Positions 46,187-54,559 of a stretch of DNA of 64,000 bases are shown here, piece by piece. The position numbers were made by a program, and so were the translations under genes. Each line of letters starts with the position of its first letter. Positions within the stretch are counted from its first letter, which is position 1. The DNA comes from SZUA-100 sp965248135 (GTDB taxonomy: Bacteria > Pseudomonadota > Alphaproteobacteria > Rhizobiales > Rhizobiaceae), in assembly GCA_965248135.1 (NCBI GenBank), contig CBDFIN010000008.1:261278-325277 (forward strand), in the 5' to 3' direction. The notes under the pieces were generated by a model that ran no database searches, was not told where the DNA came from, and saw only the letters and a list, made by a program, of their open reading frames with translations.

Positions 46187-46215
46187 AGACTAGACCGTGC
46201 AGTATTTCGCGTCAA
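46187..46215 (-). promoter_or_regulatory. Sigma-70-type promoter of the ilv operon
   Basis: On the minus strand TTGACG (46210-46215), 17-bp spacer, TAGTCT (46187-46192). The transcript would begin near 46180, giving a short leader before the 14-aa peptide. The target-site duplicate of an ISAs1 element begins only 9 bp upstream of the -35 box. Confidence 0.7.
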
Positions 46216-46233
46216 CAGGAAGAATTGGCTATT

Positions 46234-47426
46234 CAGGGCAATCGCATTTCAAAAGTTGTTTAGGAGTGAAAGCAGGAAATCATCATTCCAGCCAGCGCGT
46301 TTGAATTTTACGCGGTTTGATCCCTTGTCCTGATTTGCCTTTATGATGTTTAGTGCGATACGTCTGAGGGCTGCAAAATTGATCGGTGCGTTGTCTTTGC
46401 GAGCGCGATGGAGATCATCATTCATAATGACATCAAGCGACCAGTGAAGGCTGTTTTCAATTTGCCAATGCCCCCGAATAATGGTTGCAGCTTCCTGCGC
46501 TTGTGGGGGTTTTGACATGAGATAAACGCGTTCGCAGCGGCTTGATTTTCCATCCAGTTCGCGCGTTGAGATGACATGAACGAAAGCTTTGAGGTTTGGC
46601 CATTTGTGGGTATCGTGGAGATATTGCGGGGTGCCATAGACGCGGTAAGATCGCTCCTCGATGCGGCCGTGATCGGCATCGGTTGAGATATATTCATCAA
46701 TACAATCAAAGTCCTGGTCGTTTATGAAGGCGCGTACATCCGTCTGCAAATCCCCCTGATTGCCCTTCAGCTGCACACAGTAATCACCACCCTCGCGCAC
46801 GATCACCTCGCATGTTTCGCGCTGGCAATGCAGCGCGTCCGCCGTGATCATCACGCCTTTGATGTCGAGCATTTTGATCAACTCACGTAGGGCCAAAATC
46901 TCGCCACCACCCTTGGCACTTTCGATAATACCGAGGCTCAAACGAGCCCCATGCGCAAAGGCGGTCACCACGTTCAGGCCGGATTGATTGGCGGCCCTGT
47001 CAAAGGTGCGACGCATCTCTTTGCCGTCAATGGCGATGGCGGGTTGGGCATCGCGTGCCTGGGCAAAATCAGCACGGAACTTCTCAAACAGGCGTTGAAA
47101 GCTTGCGGGCTTAAGCAACCGAAACAGCCGTGAAAACGTGTCGTGACACGGCGTGCCATTCGGCAATTCGAGAAAATCGCGCAGAAATTCTTCCTTCGCA
47201 TGGCCAAAATCGGCCATATCCACCGCAGTTTCGCCGCCACACAAGGCACATAAAAGGCTGATTGTCATGATGTCACAAAACTTGTGACGGCAGGCATTGC
47301 CCGTGCGTGGATCGTCTATATCATTGAAATAGCTTATGATTGTTGACATCTTGAGGCTCCATATCGTGATGGAACCTCAAGAATCTATTCAGGCATATTT
47401 GTCAAACCCCAAATGCGATTCCCCTG
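46234..47426. mobile_element. ISAs1-family insertion sequence, intact (1193 bp)
   Basis: Terminal inverted repeats CAGGGCAATCGCATTT (46234-46249) and, at the other end, CAGGGGAATCGCATTT on the opposite strand (47411-47426). A perfect 10-bp target duplication ATTGGCTATT flanks it (46224-46233 and 47427-47436). One transposase gene. It sits just upstream of the ilv promoter. Confidence 0.95.
46249..47349 (-). CDS. ISAs1 family transposase
   Basis: 366 aa, intact. Begins with the DUF4338/H-repeat-like part MSTIISYFNDIDDPRTGNAC then LPNGTPCHDTFSRLF. The DDE catalytic domain shows AIDGKEMR (first Asp), ITADALHCQRE (second Asp) and GHWQIENSLHW (Glu). The start is inside the element 77 bp from its right end; the gene stops at the left inverted repeat. 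Confidence 0.95.
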   Translation of the reverse strand: MSTIISYFNDIDDPRTGNACRHKFCDIMTISLLCALCGGETAVDMADFGHAKEEFLRDFLELPNGTPCHDTFSRLFRLLKPASFQRLFEKFRADFAQARDAQPAIAIDGKEMRRTFDRAANQSGLNVVTAFAHGARLSLGIIESAKGGGEILALRELIKMLDIKGVMITADALHCQRETCEVIVREGGDYCVQLKGNQGDLQTDVRAFINDQDFDCIDEYISTDADHGRIEERSYRVYGTPQYLHDTHKWPNLKAFVHVISTRELDGKSSRCERVYLMSKPPQAQEAATIIRGHWQIENSLHWSLDVIMNDDLHRARKDNAPINFAALRRIALNIIKANQDKGSNRVKFKRAGWNDDFLLSLLNNF

Positions 47427-47632
47427 ATTGGCTATTTGTTGTGGTTGGGGCGGGAGCTTGACGATGCATCCGCTGTCAAAGATGGCCCAAAACGGCCATA
47501 GAAATGATTTGGTCAATGGCGGCAGTAGCCAACAGATTAGACCGCTTTGCATATTCGCATAAACAACCGGGCGCTGAAGGAACCCACAAGATTTTCAGAG
47601 CGAACATCTGTAATTGTTCTTGCCTTCTGACA

Positions 47633-48876
47633 CAGGGCTGTTCAACGCTAAATGCTTGATGGTTGTCTGGGGGATTCCCAAAGCGGTATTTGTCTGAATC
47701 TATAGGAGTGTATTTGATTCGGAGGATGCACTCATGACATTGAAATTCCTGGAACTTTTATCGACGATCCCTGACCCACGCCGGGCGCAGGGCAAGAAAT
47801 GGCAGCTTGGTCCGGTGATGCTGGCGACGATCCTGGCGATTTTATCCGGGGCGACGTCCTATCGCAAGGTCCATCGCTTCATCGAGGCTCATCGCGAGCA
47901 CCTCAATGGGGCATTCGGCTTCGGCTGGGAGCGCGCGCCGGCTTATAGTGCCGTGCGAACCATCCTGCACGGGCTTGATGGTGGCAAGGTGGAGCTGGTT
48001 TTCCGCCGCCATGCGGTGGAATTGTGCGGTAGCGAACGGGGTGAAGACGTGGAAGCGATGCCGGTTGTCGCGATTGACGGCAAGACGCTGCGGCACAGTT
48101 TCGATGCCTTTAACGACCGCAAGGCGGCCCATGTTCTAAGCGCTTTTGCGGTCGATGACGCGCTGATATTGGGGCACCTGGAGGTGGACGAGAAGAGCAA
48201 TGAAATCCCCGCCGCGCAAGCGATGATCAAAGCGCTGGCGCTTACCGGCCGGCTGTTTACGATGGACGCCATGCACTGTTAAAAAAAACTTTCCGGGCGG
48301 CCCGGGCGGCGAAAAGCCATCTCATTGTTCAACTTAAGGAAAATCAGCCCGGTCTGCTGCGAATAATCGAGGCTGTCGGCGAAAGAGAACTGCCGCTGGC
48401 TCGTCATGAAACCATCGACAGAGGCAAGCGCATGCGCGTCGAGACCCGCATTGTCGAGGTTTTCGATGCCGCTCAGGCGCTTAAACAAACCGGCTGGAAC
48501 TGGCTCATCGTGCGTATCATCCGTGTGACGAGAGTGACATTTCTCCGCAGCGCCAAAACCGGGATGTGGAACTGTCGCGAGGAGACCTGCTTTTATGTCT
48601 GCTCCGCACCCGTCAGCGCGAAGAAAGCGGCGCAAGCCATTCGCAGCCACTGGGGTATCGAGAACAGAAATCACTATGTCCGCGATGTTACGATGCTGGA
48701 GGACGCCAGCCGCATTCGCACCAACCCTGGCATCTTCGCCAGAGCGCGCAGTTTCGCCCTTAATATCCTGCGTGCCAACGGCGAACAAAACATCGCAGAC
48801 GCCCTGTGGCGCAACGCCCTCGACTTCACCAGAGTGCTCGATTACCGATACAAGTAATTAGCGTTGAACAGCCCTG
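47633..48876. mobile_element. Second ISAs1-type insertion sequence, defective (1244 bp)
   Basis: Perfect 19-bp terminal repeats CAGGGCTGTTCAACGCTAA at 47633-47651 and on the opposite strand at 48858-48876. The 10-bp target duplication CCTTCTGACA is at 47623-47632 and 48877-48886. The transposase is broken. The insertion hit the last codons of the Sel1-repeat gene. Confidence 0.95.
47734..48857 (+). pseudogene. ISAs1-type transposase, frameshifted
   Basis: The first part (to 48282) has SGATSYRKVHRFIEAHREHL, VVAIDGKTLRHSFD and FTMDAMHC, then a TAA. The rest (KKTFRAARAAKSHLIVQLKE to GIENRNHYVRDV and FTRVLDYRYK) continues in another frame. Compared with the expected C-Q-K-K-T, the codon CAA became TAA and one A is missing from the run at 48281-48288. 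The DDE residues are split between the two parts, so no active enzyme is expected from this copy alone. Confidence 0.9.
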
Positions 48877-49340
48877 CCTTCTGACACCGGCCTCGCTGGT
48901 GCATAACAAACCATGATTTTGTTAAAGGCGTCGGTAATCGCCATTCGGAGCAAAGAGCTATTGCTGTCTGCATCATAAAGATAGTCAATCAATTTTCCAG
49001 ACTGCACTGTTTTATACTTACAAGTCCACTCTGGTTCCTTCCCAGAGAAGAGACCTATAATCAATCCCGCGGATTTTTGTTTGCAAATATTTGCATTGAT
49101 GGGCTTGTTGCACACATTAATGTAATTAATAATGTTTTTATCATATGAACTGCGTTTTTGACGGACGCATTCACGTAGCGCTCGTGTCGATTCGGTTTCA
49201 ATTTTTTTTATTTTTCCCTCAACTTCTTTTAGTAGTTCTGCAGCTTCACTTTGACCTGATGCAACTGCACTTTTCAGATATGCTCTCGCTTTCACTAGAT
49301 CACGGTCACCACCTTGCCCATAATACAACATATGACCACT
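48858..49340 (-). pseudogene. Sel1-repeat protein gene, 3' part
   Basis: Reads SGHMLYYGQGGDRDLVKARA and on, a Sel1-type helix pair, then a Lys/Glu-rich linker and a Cys-containing C-terminal domain (CKYKTVQSGKLIDYLYDAD). The ancestral end can be rebuilt by removing the ISAs1 element and one target duplicate: ...PARPVSEGKNNYRCSL and stop; the present frame ends in RAVQR from the IS. At its 5' side the gene is cut at CTAG (49339-49342) by the IS1380 element. It continues the fragment at 53603-54559. Confidence 0.85.
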
Positions 49341-49342
49341 AG

Positions 49343-50941
49343 CCCGAATTATTCACCAGGCCTTTCAGGTTTCATCCGGGCGTGAAGGATTAACCGGGCT
49401 AACGGCGGGAGTTTGATTGGAACATTTAATACGCGTTTGGGGTTGTTGTTGGGGGGTAATCATCGGCTCATGCCGCGTTGATTACGGGCTCTGGGCGTTG
49501 ATGCGTCCCATCAACAAGACGAGCAATTGACGGTGCGGGCAAGCCGTTGGCAGGGCAATTTTAATCCTCGATTTCAACTGTTCAATACGCACCGCGATTT
49601 TCAGGAATGTGCGCCGGATGGTCTCGAAGGTGGCGGTTCTAAACCGCGAACGTTTTGGGGCTGCCCCGCGCAATAATAATAACAGCCAGTAAGCACCGGT
49701 GTGCAGAAACAACCGGAACTGATTGGCTTCCCAGCGGTGGCAGGAGGTTCTGTCGGATTTGGTGTAGAGTTTGTGTTCCTTGATCAGGTTTTCCATTTTT
49801 CCGCGTGCACAATAGACCTTCTCATAAAGATGCTTGGCCCGCCCTGGCAGATTGGTGACGATGAAGCGGGTATCGCTGCCCAATTTGGTTGCCTCAACAC
49901 GGGCGATGACCTTGCGCTCCTTTGACCAGCTTTTGGCACCGTAACGAATTTGGAAGAAACGACGCACCTTGTCTTTGCCGCTCAATGCCCGACGAACAGC
50001 AACATCCTCACTCCATGGATGGGAGAGCGTCTTTAGCCTGTTGTTGCCCGGCAGGCCGAAGATGTAGAAACAACCGTGTTGCTCCAGAAGATCCATGACC
50101 TCTGGTGTTCCGTAGTGCCCGTCACCGCGCACGGTGATGACAGTGCGGGGCCAGTTGTGCCGGATACGACGAATGACATGGCGTAAAATCCGGGCTGCTT
50201 CCTCGCCCGAAGGCCGTTTGCCGGGCCGCAATAAAAAGCACACCGGCTTGCCCGATGCAGCATCATAAATATGAATAGGCTGAAAGCAGTATCCTTGCGC
50301 ATGGGTGTTGAACAGGCAAAGCTGCTGATCGCCATATGTGCGGTCCGTGGTATCATCAATATCCAGAACAATATGACCAGGCACGGCGCTAAAACTGTCG
50401 CAGAACAGGTCAATCAGGGCCAACCCCATGCGGCCAAGCTCCCGCCAGGACGGTGTGTTTTCCAGCCGCGACAAGGTTGGCTGGGATGCTAACGCGCATC
50501 CACTTTCCGGCAGTCGCTCGCAGGCAATCTTCAGTGCCGGATCATGGCGCAACTCATCAAGGTCATCACAGTCTTCATAGCCGCAAGCTATTGCAAACAT
50601 GCGGGTGCGGATCATGGTGGTCTGGGAATGGATGGTGCGCCCCGCATCGCGCTCGTCATGCAAGCAGGAAGCAATCATACCGGCAAAGTTCAGCTTTCGC
50701 TCGATCTCGCGCAGTATCAACACACCGCCATCAGATGACAAAGCGCCACCATCAAACCGGGCAGATATTTCGTGCCGCCCTAAAGGTGACAAACCGGGGA
50801 GAAACAGGTTATCTTCTTGCATGGCGGGCCGGATTTTCTGCTGAGAGTGAATGATCTTGTCAAACACCGAAATCATACGCTATTTCAACAGCTTGATCCA
50901 TGCCCGCCAGCTATATTAGGCACCCTGATGAATAATCCGGG
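49343..50941. mobile_element. IS1380-family insertion sequence (1599 bp)
   Basis: Terminal repeats: CCCGAATTATTCACCAGG at the left end (from 49343) and CCCGGATTATTCATCAGG at the right end on the opposite strand (to 50941). It is flanked by the 4-bp duplication CTAG (49339-49342 and 50942-50945). One intact transposase gene. Confidence 0.92.
49482..50876 (-). CDS. IS1380 family transposase
   Basis: 464 aa DDE transposase. Typical blocks: SARFDGGALSSDGGVLILRE near the N-terminus, VLDIDDTTDRTYGDQQL (Asp), TVRGDGHYGTPEVMDLLE (Asp) and YCARGKMENLIKEHKLYTKS (Glu). Reads intact with an ATG at 50876, 65 bp inside the right end of the element. Confidence 0.95.
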   Translation of the reverse strand: MISVFDKIIHSQQKIRPAMQEDNLFLPGLSPLGRHEISARFDGGALSSDGGVLILREIERKLNFAGMIASCLHDERDAGRTIHSQTTMIRTRMFAIACGYEDCDDLDELRHDPALKIACERLPESGCALASQPTLSRLENTPSWRELGRMGLALIDLFCDSFSAVPGHIVLDIDDTTDRTYGDQQLCLFNTHAQGYCFQPIHIYDAASGKPVCFLLRPGKRPSGEEAARILRHVIRRIRHNWPRTVITVRGDGHYGTPEVMDLLEQHGCFYIFGLPGNNRLKTLSHPWSEDVAVRRALSGKDKVRRFFQIRYGAKSWSKERKVIARVEATKLGSDTRFIVTNLPGRAKHLYEKVYCARGKMENLIKEHKLYTKSDRTSCHRWEANQFRLFLHTGAYWLLLLLRGAAPKRSRFRTATFETIRRTFLKIAVRIEQLKSRIKIALPTACPHRQLLVLLMGRINAQSP

Positions 50942-50958
50942 CTAGTACCCTGATTCAT

Positions 50959-51579
50959 CTATATTACTGGGTACAGGCTTTTGAGTTTATTCCGTGCGGC
51001 ATCTGTTGAAAAGTGCCAATCGGCCTTTGCGTTGTGTTTGTTGCGGTGATTTTGCCATGCGGCGCTTTCGGTTTCAAGCAAAGCTTTATCCGAGATACGG
51101 CGATCCAGACATTGCGATGTGAGCACACTCAATTCAGTTTCGGCCATATTGAGCCATGAGCCGTGCTTTGGCGTAAAATGCCATTCAAACCGCTCAACCA
51201 GACGACGTGCTTCGCTCGGTTCGAAGGCCTGATAAAGCGAGGCGGGGCAATGGGTGTTGAGATTATCCTGCACAAGGATGATTTTCCCGGCCCCTGCAAA
51301 ATGGGTATCGGCCAGATCTTTCAGAACATGGGCATAATCAATGGCTGTGCGGCGCTTTGTTACCTTGATGTGCCGCCAGCCCTCGAGCGGAGCGAACAGC
51401 ATGAACAGATTGGCGGTGCCATTGCGTTCATACTCATAATCGAAACGCTGGACCTGACCTGGCTTCATTGGAACCGGTGTGCGGGTTTCCTTGACAAGCT
51501 GTTTTGATGTCTCGTCGAGGCAGACCAGCGGGCGTTTGGGGTCATGGGGGCGGGTATAAACCTCTAAAACATCCTCCAT
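50959..51579 (-). CDS. IS630 transposase, C-terminal catalytic frame (copy 1)
   Basis: 206 aa from the first Met, DDE domain: LVCLDETSKQL (Asp), KIILVQDNLNTH (Asp) and GSWLNMAETELS (Glu). In-frame sequence continues upstream of this Met (KYWVIPPKQNAAFVAAM), showing it is normally made as a fusion with the upstream frame by translational frameshifting, or that an ancestral indel split the gene. Confidence 0.9.
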   Translation of the reverse strand: MEDVLEVYTRPHDPKRPLVCLDETSKQLVKETRTPVPMKPGQVQRFDYEYERNGTANLFMLFAPLEGWRHIKVTKRRTAIDYAHVLKDLADTHFAGAGKIILVQDNLNTHCPASLYQAFEPSEARRLVERFEWHFTPKHGSWLNMAETELSVLTSQCLDRRISDKALLETESAAWQNHRNKHNAKADWHFSTDAARNKLKSLYPVI

Positions 51580-51625
51580 CGCGGCGACAAAGGCGGCGTT
51601 TTGTTTGGGGGGGATGACCCAATAC

Positions 51626-52108
51626 TTACACCGATGGGGTTTGAGAGTGTTTTTTTAAAACCCGACCGATTGTTGAATCGCTGGCTTTCTCAACAATGCC
51701 AAGCTCCACCACCTTTTCTTCCAGAAGCCGCAACGACCAGCGAGCATGGCCGACTGGCGGTTCAGAGCAGGCCAACTGGATAAGGCGAGCCTCCTTTTCA
51801 CCATCAAATATCGGTTCAATCGGTGGCTTTTCGCGCTTCTTGCGATTGATCGCCGCCTCAAGCCCATGCTCTATCAAACGCCGACGGATACGACAAACCG
51901 TCGAAACGCTGGTCTCAAGCGCTTCGCCAATCCGTTCATCACTCCAGCCCTCACCATCCGTCGAAACATCGGCCTTCAGCAAAATCCGCGCCTTCAAAAG
52001 ACGCCCGGCCGCATCGCGCCCGGTGTTGATTATGGTTTTAAGTGAACTTCTTTCCTCACTGCTCAACCGAACAACATATTTCTTTACCCCACCCGCACCA
52101 GTCACCAT
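51626..52108 (-). CDS. IS630 transposase, N-terminal frame (copy 1)
   Basis: 160 aa helix-turn-helix part: RIGEALETSVSTVCRIRRRL recognises DNA, followed by a winged-helix linker (WSLRLLEEKVVELGIVEKA). The frame stops at 51626, past the run GTTTTAAAAAAAC. The catalytic part is in the +1 frame (50959-51579); the junction reads on as TLKPHRCKYWVIPPKQNAAF, so a +1 (or -2) shift joins them. Confidence 0.9.
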   Translation of the reverse strand: MVTGAGGVKKYVVRLSSEERSSLKTIINTGRDAAGRLLKARILLKADVSTDGEGWSDERIGEALETSVSTVCRIRRRLIEHGLEAAINRKKREKPPIEPIFDGEKEARLIQLACSEPPVGHARWSLRLLEEKVVELGIVEKASDSTIGRVLKKHSQTPSV

Positions 52109-52188
52109 AATAGCCTCAATCAGAAAAACAAAATCAATGAAGCTGAATCAGTACTCGGCAAACATGTCAAATTAAAAGAAGCGAGGCA

Positions 52189-52265
52189 CTAGTGGTCTGG
52201 CCGAAACGCTTGAATCCCTTTTCAGCACGTTCTTTTTCAAGCGTTTTGGCCACAAAGACCACTAG
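52189..52265. repeat. CTAG-bounded bulged palindrome B1 (77 bp)
   Basis: Left arm CTAGTGGTCT-gg-CCGAAACGCTTGAA; the right arm reverse-complements to CTAGTGGTCT-ttgtgg-CCAAAACGCTTGAA, so the right arm has 4 extra bases. Loop about 21 nt. IS630 copy 1 sits at the TA of its left CTAG. Confidence 0.8.
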
Positions 52266-52279
52266 CAACTTATTGAATT

Positions 52280-52357
52280 CTAGTGGTTCTTATGATTCCA
52301 ACATTTGCCATAAGTACGAGCCGCTGGCGGATGCAAATGTTGGTACAGAACCACTAG
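52280..52357. repeat. CTAG-bounded bulged palindrome B2 (78 bp)
   Basis: Left arm CTAGTGGTTCT-tatgatt-CCAACATTTG; right arm (reverse complement) CTAGTGGTTCT-gta-CCAACATTTG, with the 4 extra bases on the left arm. Separated from B1 by the 14-bp spacer CAACTTATTGAATT. IS630 copy 2 sits at the TA of its right CTAG. Sequence close to A1, inverted. Confidence 0.8.
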
Positions 52358-52370
52358 TACCCTGATTCAT

Positions 52371-52991
52371 CTATATTACTGGGTACAGGCTTTTGAGTTT
52401 ATTCCGTGCGGCATCTGTTGAAAAGTGCCAATCGGCCTTTGCGTTGTGTTTGTTGCGGTGATTTTGCCATGCGGCGCTTTCGGTTTCAAGCAAAGCTTTA
52501 TCCGAGATACGGCGATCCAGACATTGCGATGTGAGCACACTCAATTCAGTTTCGGCCATATTGAGCCATGAGCCGTGCTTTGGCGTAAAATGCCATTCAA
52601 ACCGCTCAACCAGACGACGTGCTTCGCTCGGTTCGAAGGCCTGATAAAGCGAGGCGGGGCAATGGGTGTTGAGATTATCCTGCACAAGGATGATTTTCCC
52701 GGCCCCTGCAAAATGGGTATCGGCCAGATCTTTCAGAACATGGGCATAATCAATGGCTGTGCGGCGCTTTGTTACCTTGATGTGCCGCCAGCCCTCGAGC
52801 GGAGCGAACAGCATGAACAGATTGGCGGTGCCATTGCGTTCATACTCATAATCGAAACGCTGGACCTGACCTGGCTTCATTGGAACCGGTGTGCGGGTTT
52901 CCTTGACAAGCTGTTTTGATGTCTCGTCGAGGCAGACCAGCGGGCGTTTGGGGTCATGGGGGCGGGTATAAACCTCTAAAACATCCTCCAT
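52371..52991 (-). CDS. IS630 transposase, C-terminal catalytic frame (copy 2)
   Basis: 206 aa, identical in translation to the frame at 50959-51579, with the same DDE residues. Confidence 0.9.
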   Translation of the reverse strand: MEDVLEVYTRPHDPKRPLVCLDETSKQLVKETRTPVPMKPGQVQRFDYEYERNGTANLFMLFAPLEGWRHIKVTKRRTAIDYAHVLKDLADTHFAGAGKIILVQDNLNTHCPASLYQAFEPSEARRLVERFEWHFTPKHGSWLNMAETELSVLTSQCLDRRISDKALLETESAAWQNHRNKHNAKADWHFSTDAARNKLKSLYPVI

Positions 52992-53037
52992 CGCGGCGAC
53001 AAAGGCGGCGTTTTGTTTGGGGGGGATGACCCAATAC

Positions 53038-53520
53038 TTACACCGATGGGGTTTGAGAGTGTTTTTTTAAAACCCGACCGATTGTTGAATCGCTGGCTTT
53101 CTCAACAATGCCAAGCTCCACCACCTTTTCTTCCAGAAGCCGCAACGACCAGCGAGCATGGCCGACTGGCGGTTCAGAGCAGGCCAACTGGATAAGGCGA
53201 GCCTCCTTTTCACCATCAAATATCGGTTCAATCGGTGGCTTTTCGCGCTTCTTGCGATTGATCGCCGCCTCAAGCCCATGCTCTATCAAACGCCGACGGA
53301 TACGACAAACCGTCGAAACGCTGGTCTCAAGCGCTTCGCCAATCCGTTCATCACTCCAGCCCTCACCATCCGTCGAAACATCGGCCTTCAGCAAAATCCG
53401 CGCCTTCAAAAGACGCCCGGCCGCATCGCGCCCGGTGTTGATTATGGTTTTAAGTGAACTTCTTTCCTCACTGCTCAACCGAACAACATATTTCTTTACC
53501 CCACCCGCACCAGTCACCAT
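53038..53520 (-). CDS. IS630 transposase, N-terminal frame (copy 2)
   Basis: 160 aa, identical in translation to the frame at 51626-52108. The same stop and the same A-run shift point are kept, so the two-frame layout predates the duplication. Confidence 0.9.
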   Translation of the reverse strand: MVTGAGGVKKYVVRLSSEERSSLKTIINTGRDAAGRLLKARILLKADVSTDGEGWSDERIGEALETSVSTVCRIRRRLIEHGLEAAINRKKREKPPIEPIFDGEKEARLIQLACSEPPVGHARWSLRLLEEKVVELGIVEKASDSTIGRVLKKHSQTPSV

Positions 53521-53602
53521 AATAGCCTCAATCAGAAAAACAAAATCAATGAAGCTGAATCAGTACTCGGCAAACATGTCAAATTAAAAGAAGCGAGGCA
53601 CT

Positions 53603-54559
53603 AGCGTATTTCAAATATAAATTTCCATCTGCGGCGCCCTTCGATGCCATGCCTCGCGCCACCACCAAATTCTTTTCATCGTCGGAAGCAAAATACCATT
53701 CACGAAACAGAATTTCATAAGCCGTTCCAGCATGAATAGTTTCCGCAGCTCTTTGTGCGTAGAGAATACTTTTTTTACGGTCACGAAAAGAACCGCCTTT
53801 TTCAAAGTAAAGATTGGCAAGTTGAATGTGGGCATCAGCCTCACCTAATTCTGATGCCTCCAAAAGAAAGGTTTCGGCCATCTTCCAATCTTGAAATTCT
53901 TTTGATTTCGCAAAATAATACCGCGCCAGCAAAATAAGCGAAGCAGGTTTTTTCTCACGGATTGAATTCAGCAAACGCAGACCTTCTTGTCGCTTGCCGG
54001 GATATTCTTCGTTAAATAGTAGAATTTCTCCAAGCCAGAAGATTCCAGAAGGTACGCCAGCACCTGCAGCTCCGTGTATATGTTCCAAAGCCAAGTTTGC
54101 GTCTTGGTCATGAACGCTTGCAATATGAGCCATGGACAAATGAGCAATTTTATATCCTGCACGAAGAGCGCGTATTGCCAAAAGCCGCGCTTCTTCAACA
54201 TCTTCAGCCAGAGGTTCACCCGACAACAGTGCGCGTGACAAGCGATAGATGTTTTGAGGAACTGGGTCGCTTTCAACAGCTAATCGACACTCTTTAAGTG
54301 CACTTTTGCGTTTAATTTCATCTAAACTCACTCCGTTTTCAATTAATCTCAGATATTCCTTCGTGGCCTCGACTTTTCCACCTGCATTGGTATGCACTGG
54401 GAAAAGGACTATAGGATCTTCATCAGGATGCAATGCAGATAATGCACACTTGAAACCAAACTCATCAATTGCGCGTACGGGTAACGGCAAACAGACCAGC
54501 ATGCTCATCGCAATACTGAATAACCAAAAAAGCCTTAGTCGAGAACACTGGTTGTTCAT
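53603..54559 (-). pseudogene. Sel1-repeat protein gene, 5' part
   Basis: 319 codons: signal peptide (LRLFWLFSIAMSMLVCLPLP, cut near VRA), then tetratricopeptide-like Sel1 repeats (for example AGYKIAHLSMAHIASVHDQD, GEADAHIQLANLYFEKGGSF). The frame is intact until KGAADGNLYLKYA, where CTAG (53601-53604) joins IS630 copy 2. Joining TACGCTAG to TGGTCATATG at 49340 restores LYLKYASGHMLYYGQGG, a normal Sel1 repeat, so both parts were one gene for an exported protein of roughly 480 aa. Sel1 proteins mediate protein contacts; the function of this one is unknown. Confidence 0.85.

Larger units (their letters stand above)
50945..52189. mobile_element. IS630-family insertion sequence, copy 1 (1245 bp)
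   Basis: Begins GTACCCTGATTCATCT and ends, on the opposite strand, GTGCCTCGCTTCTTTT (imperfect inverted repeats). It is flanked by TA (50943-50944 and 52190-52191), the standard IS630 target duplication, here within CTAG. Its two transposase frames are the same as in copy 2 at 52357-53601, and I saw no difference between the two copies. Confidence 0.92.
52357..53601. mobile_element. IS630-family insertion sequence, copy 2 (1245 bp)
   Basis: Same as copy 1 in length, orientation and both transposase frames. Flanked by TA at 52355-52356 and 53602-53603, again within CTAG. The lack of visible divergence points to very recent transposition. The two direct copies, 167 bp apart, could delete the DNA between them by recombination. 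Confidence 0.92.

Noticed and set aside
48277..48290. A-run in the second ISAs1 transposase as a programmed frameshift
   Set aside because: The TAA stop precedes the A-run, so slippage there cannot bypass it; a C-to-T change plus a one-base deletion explains it better.
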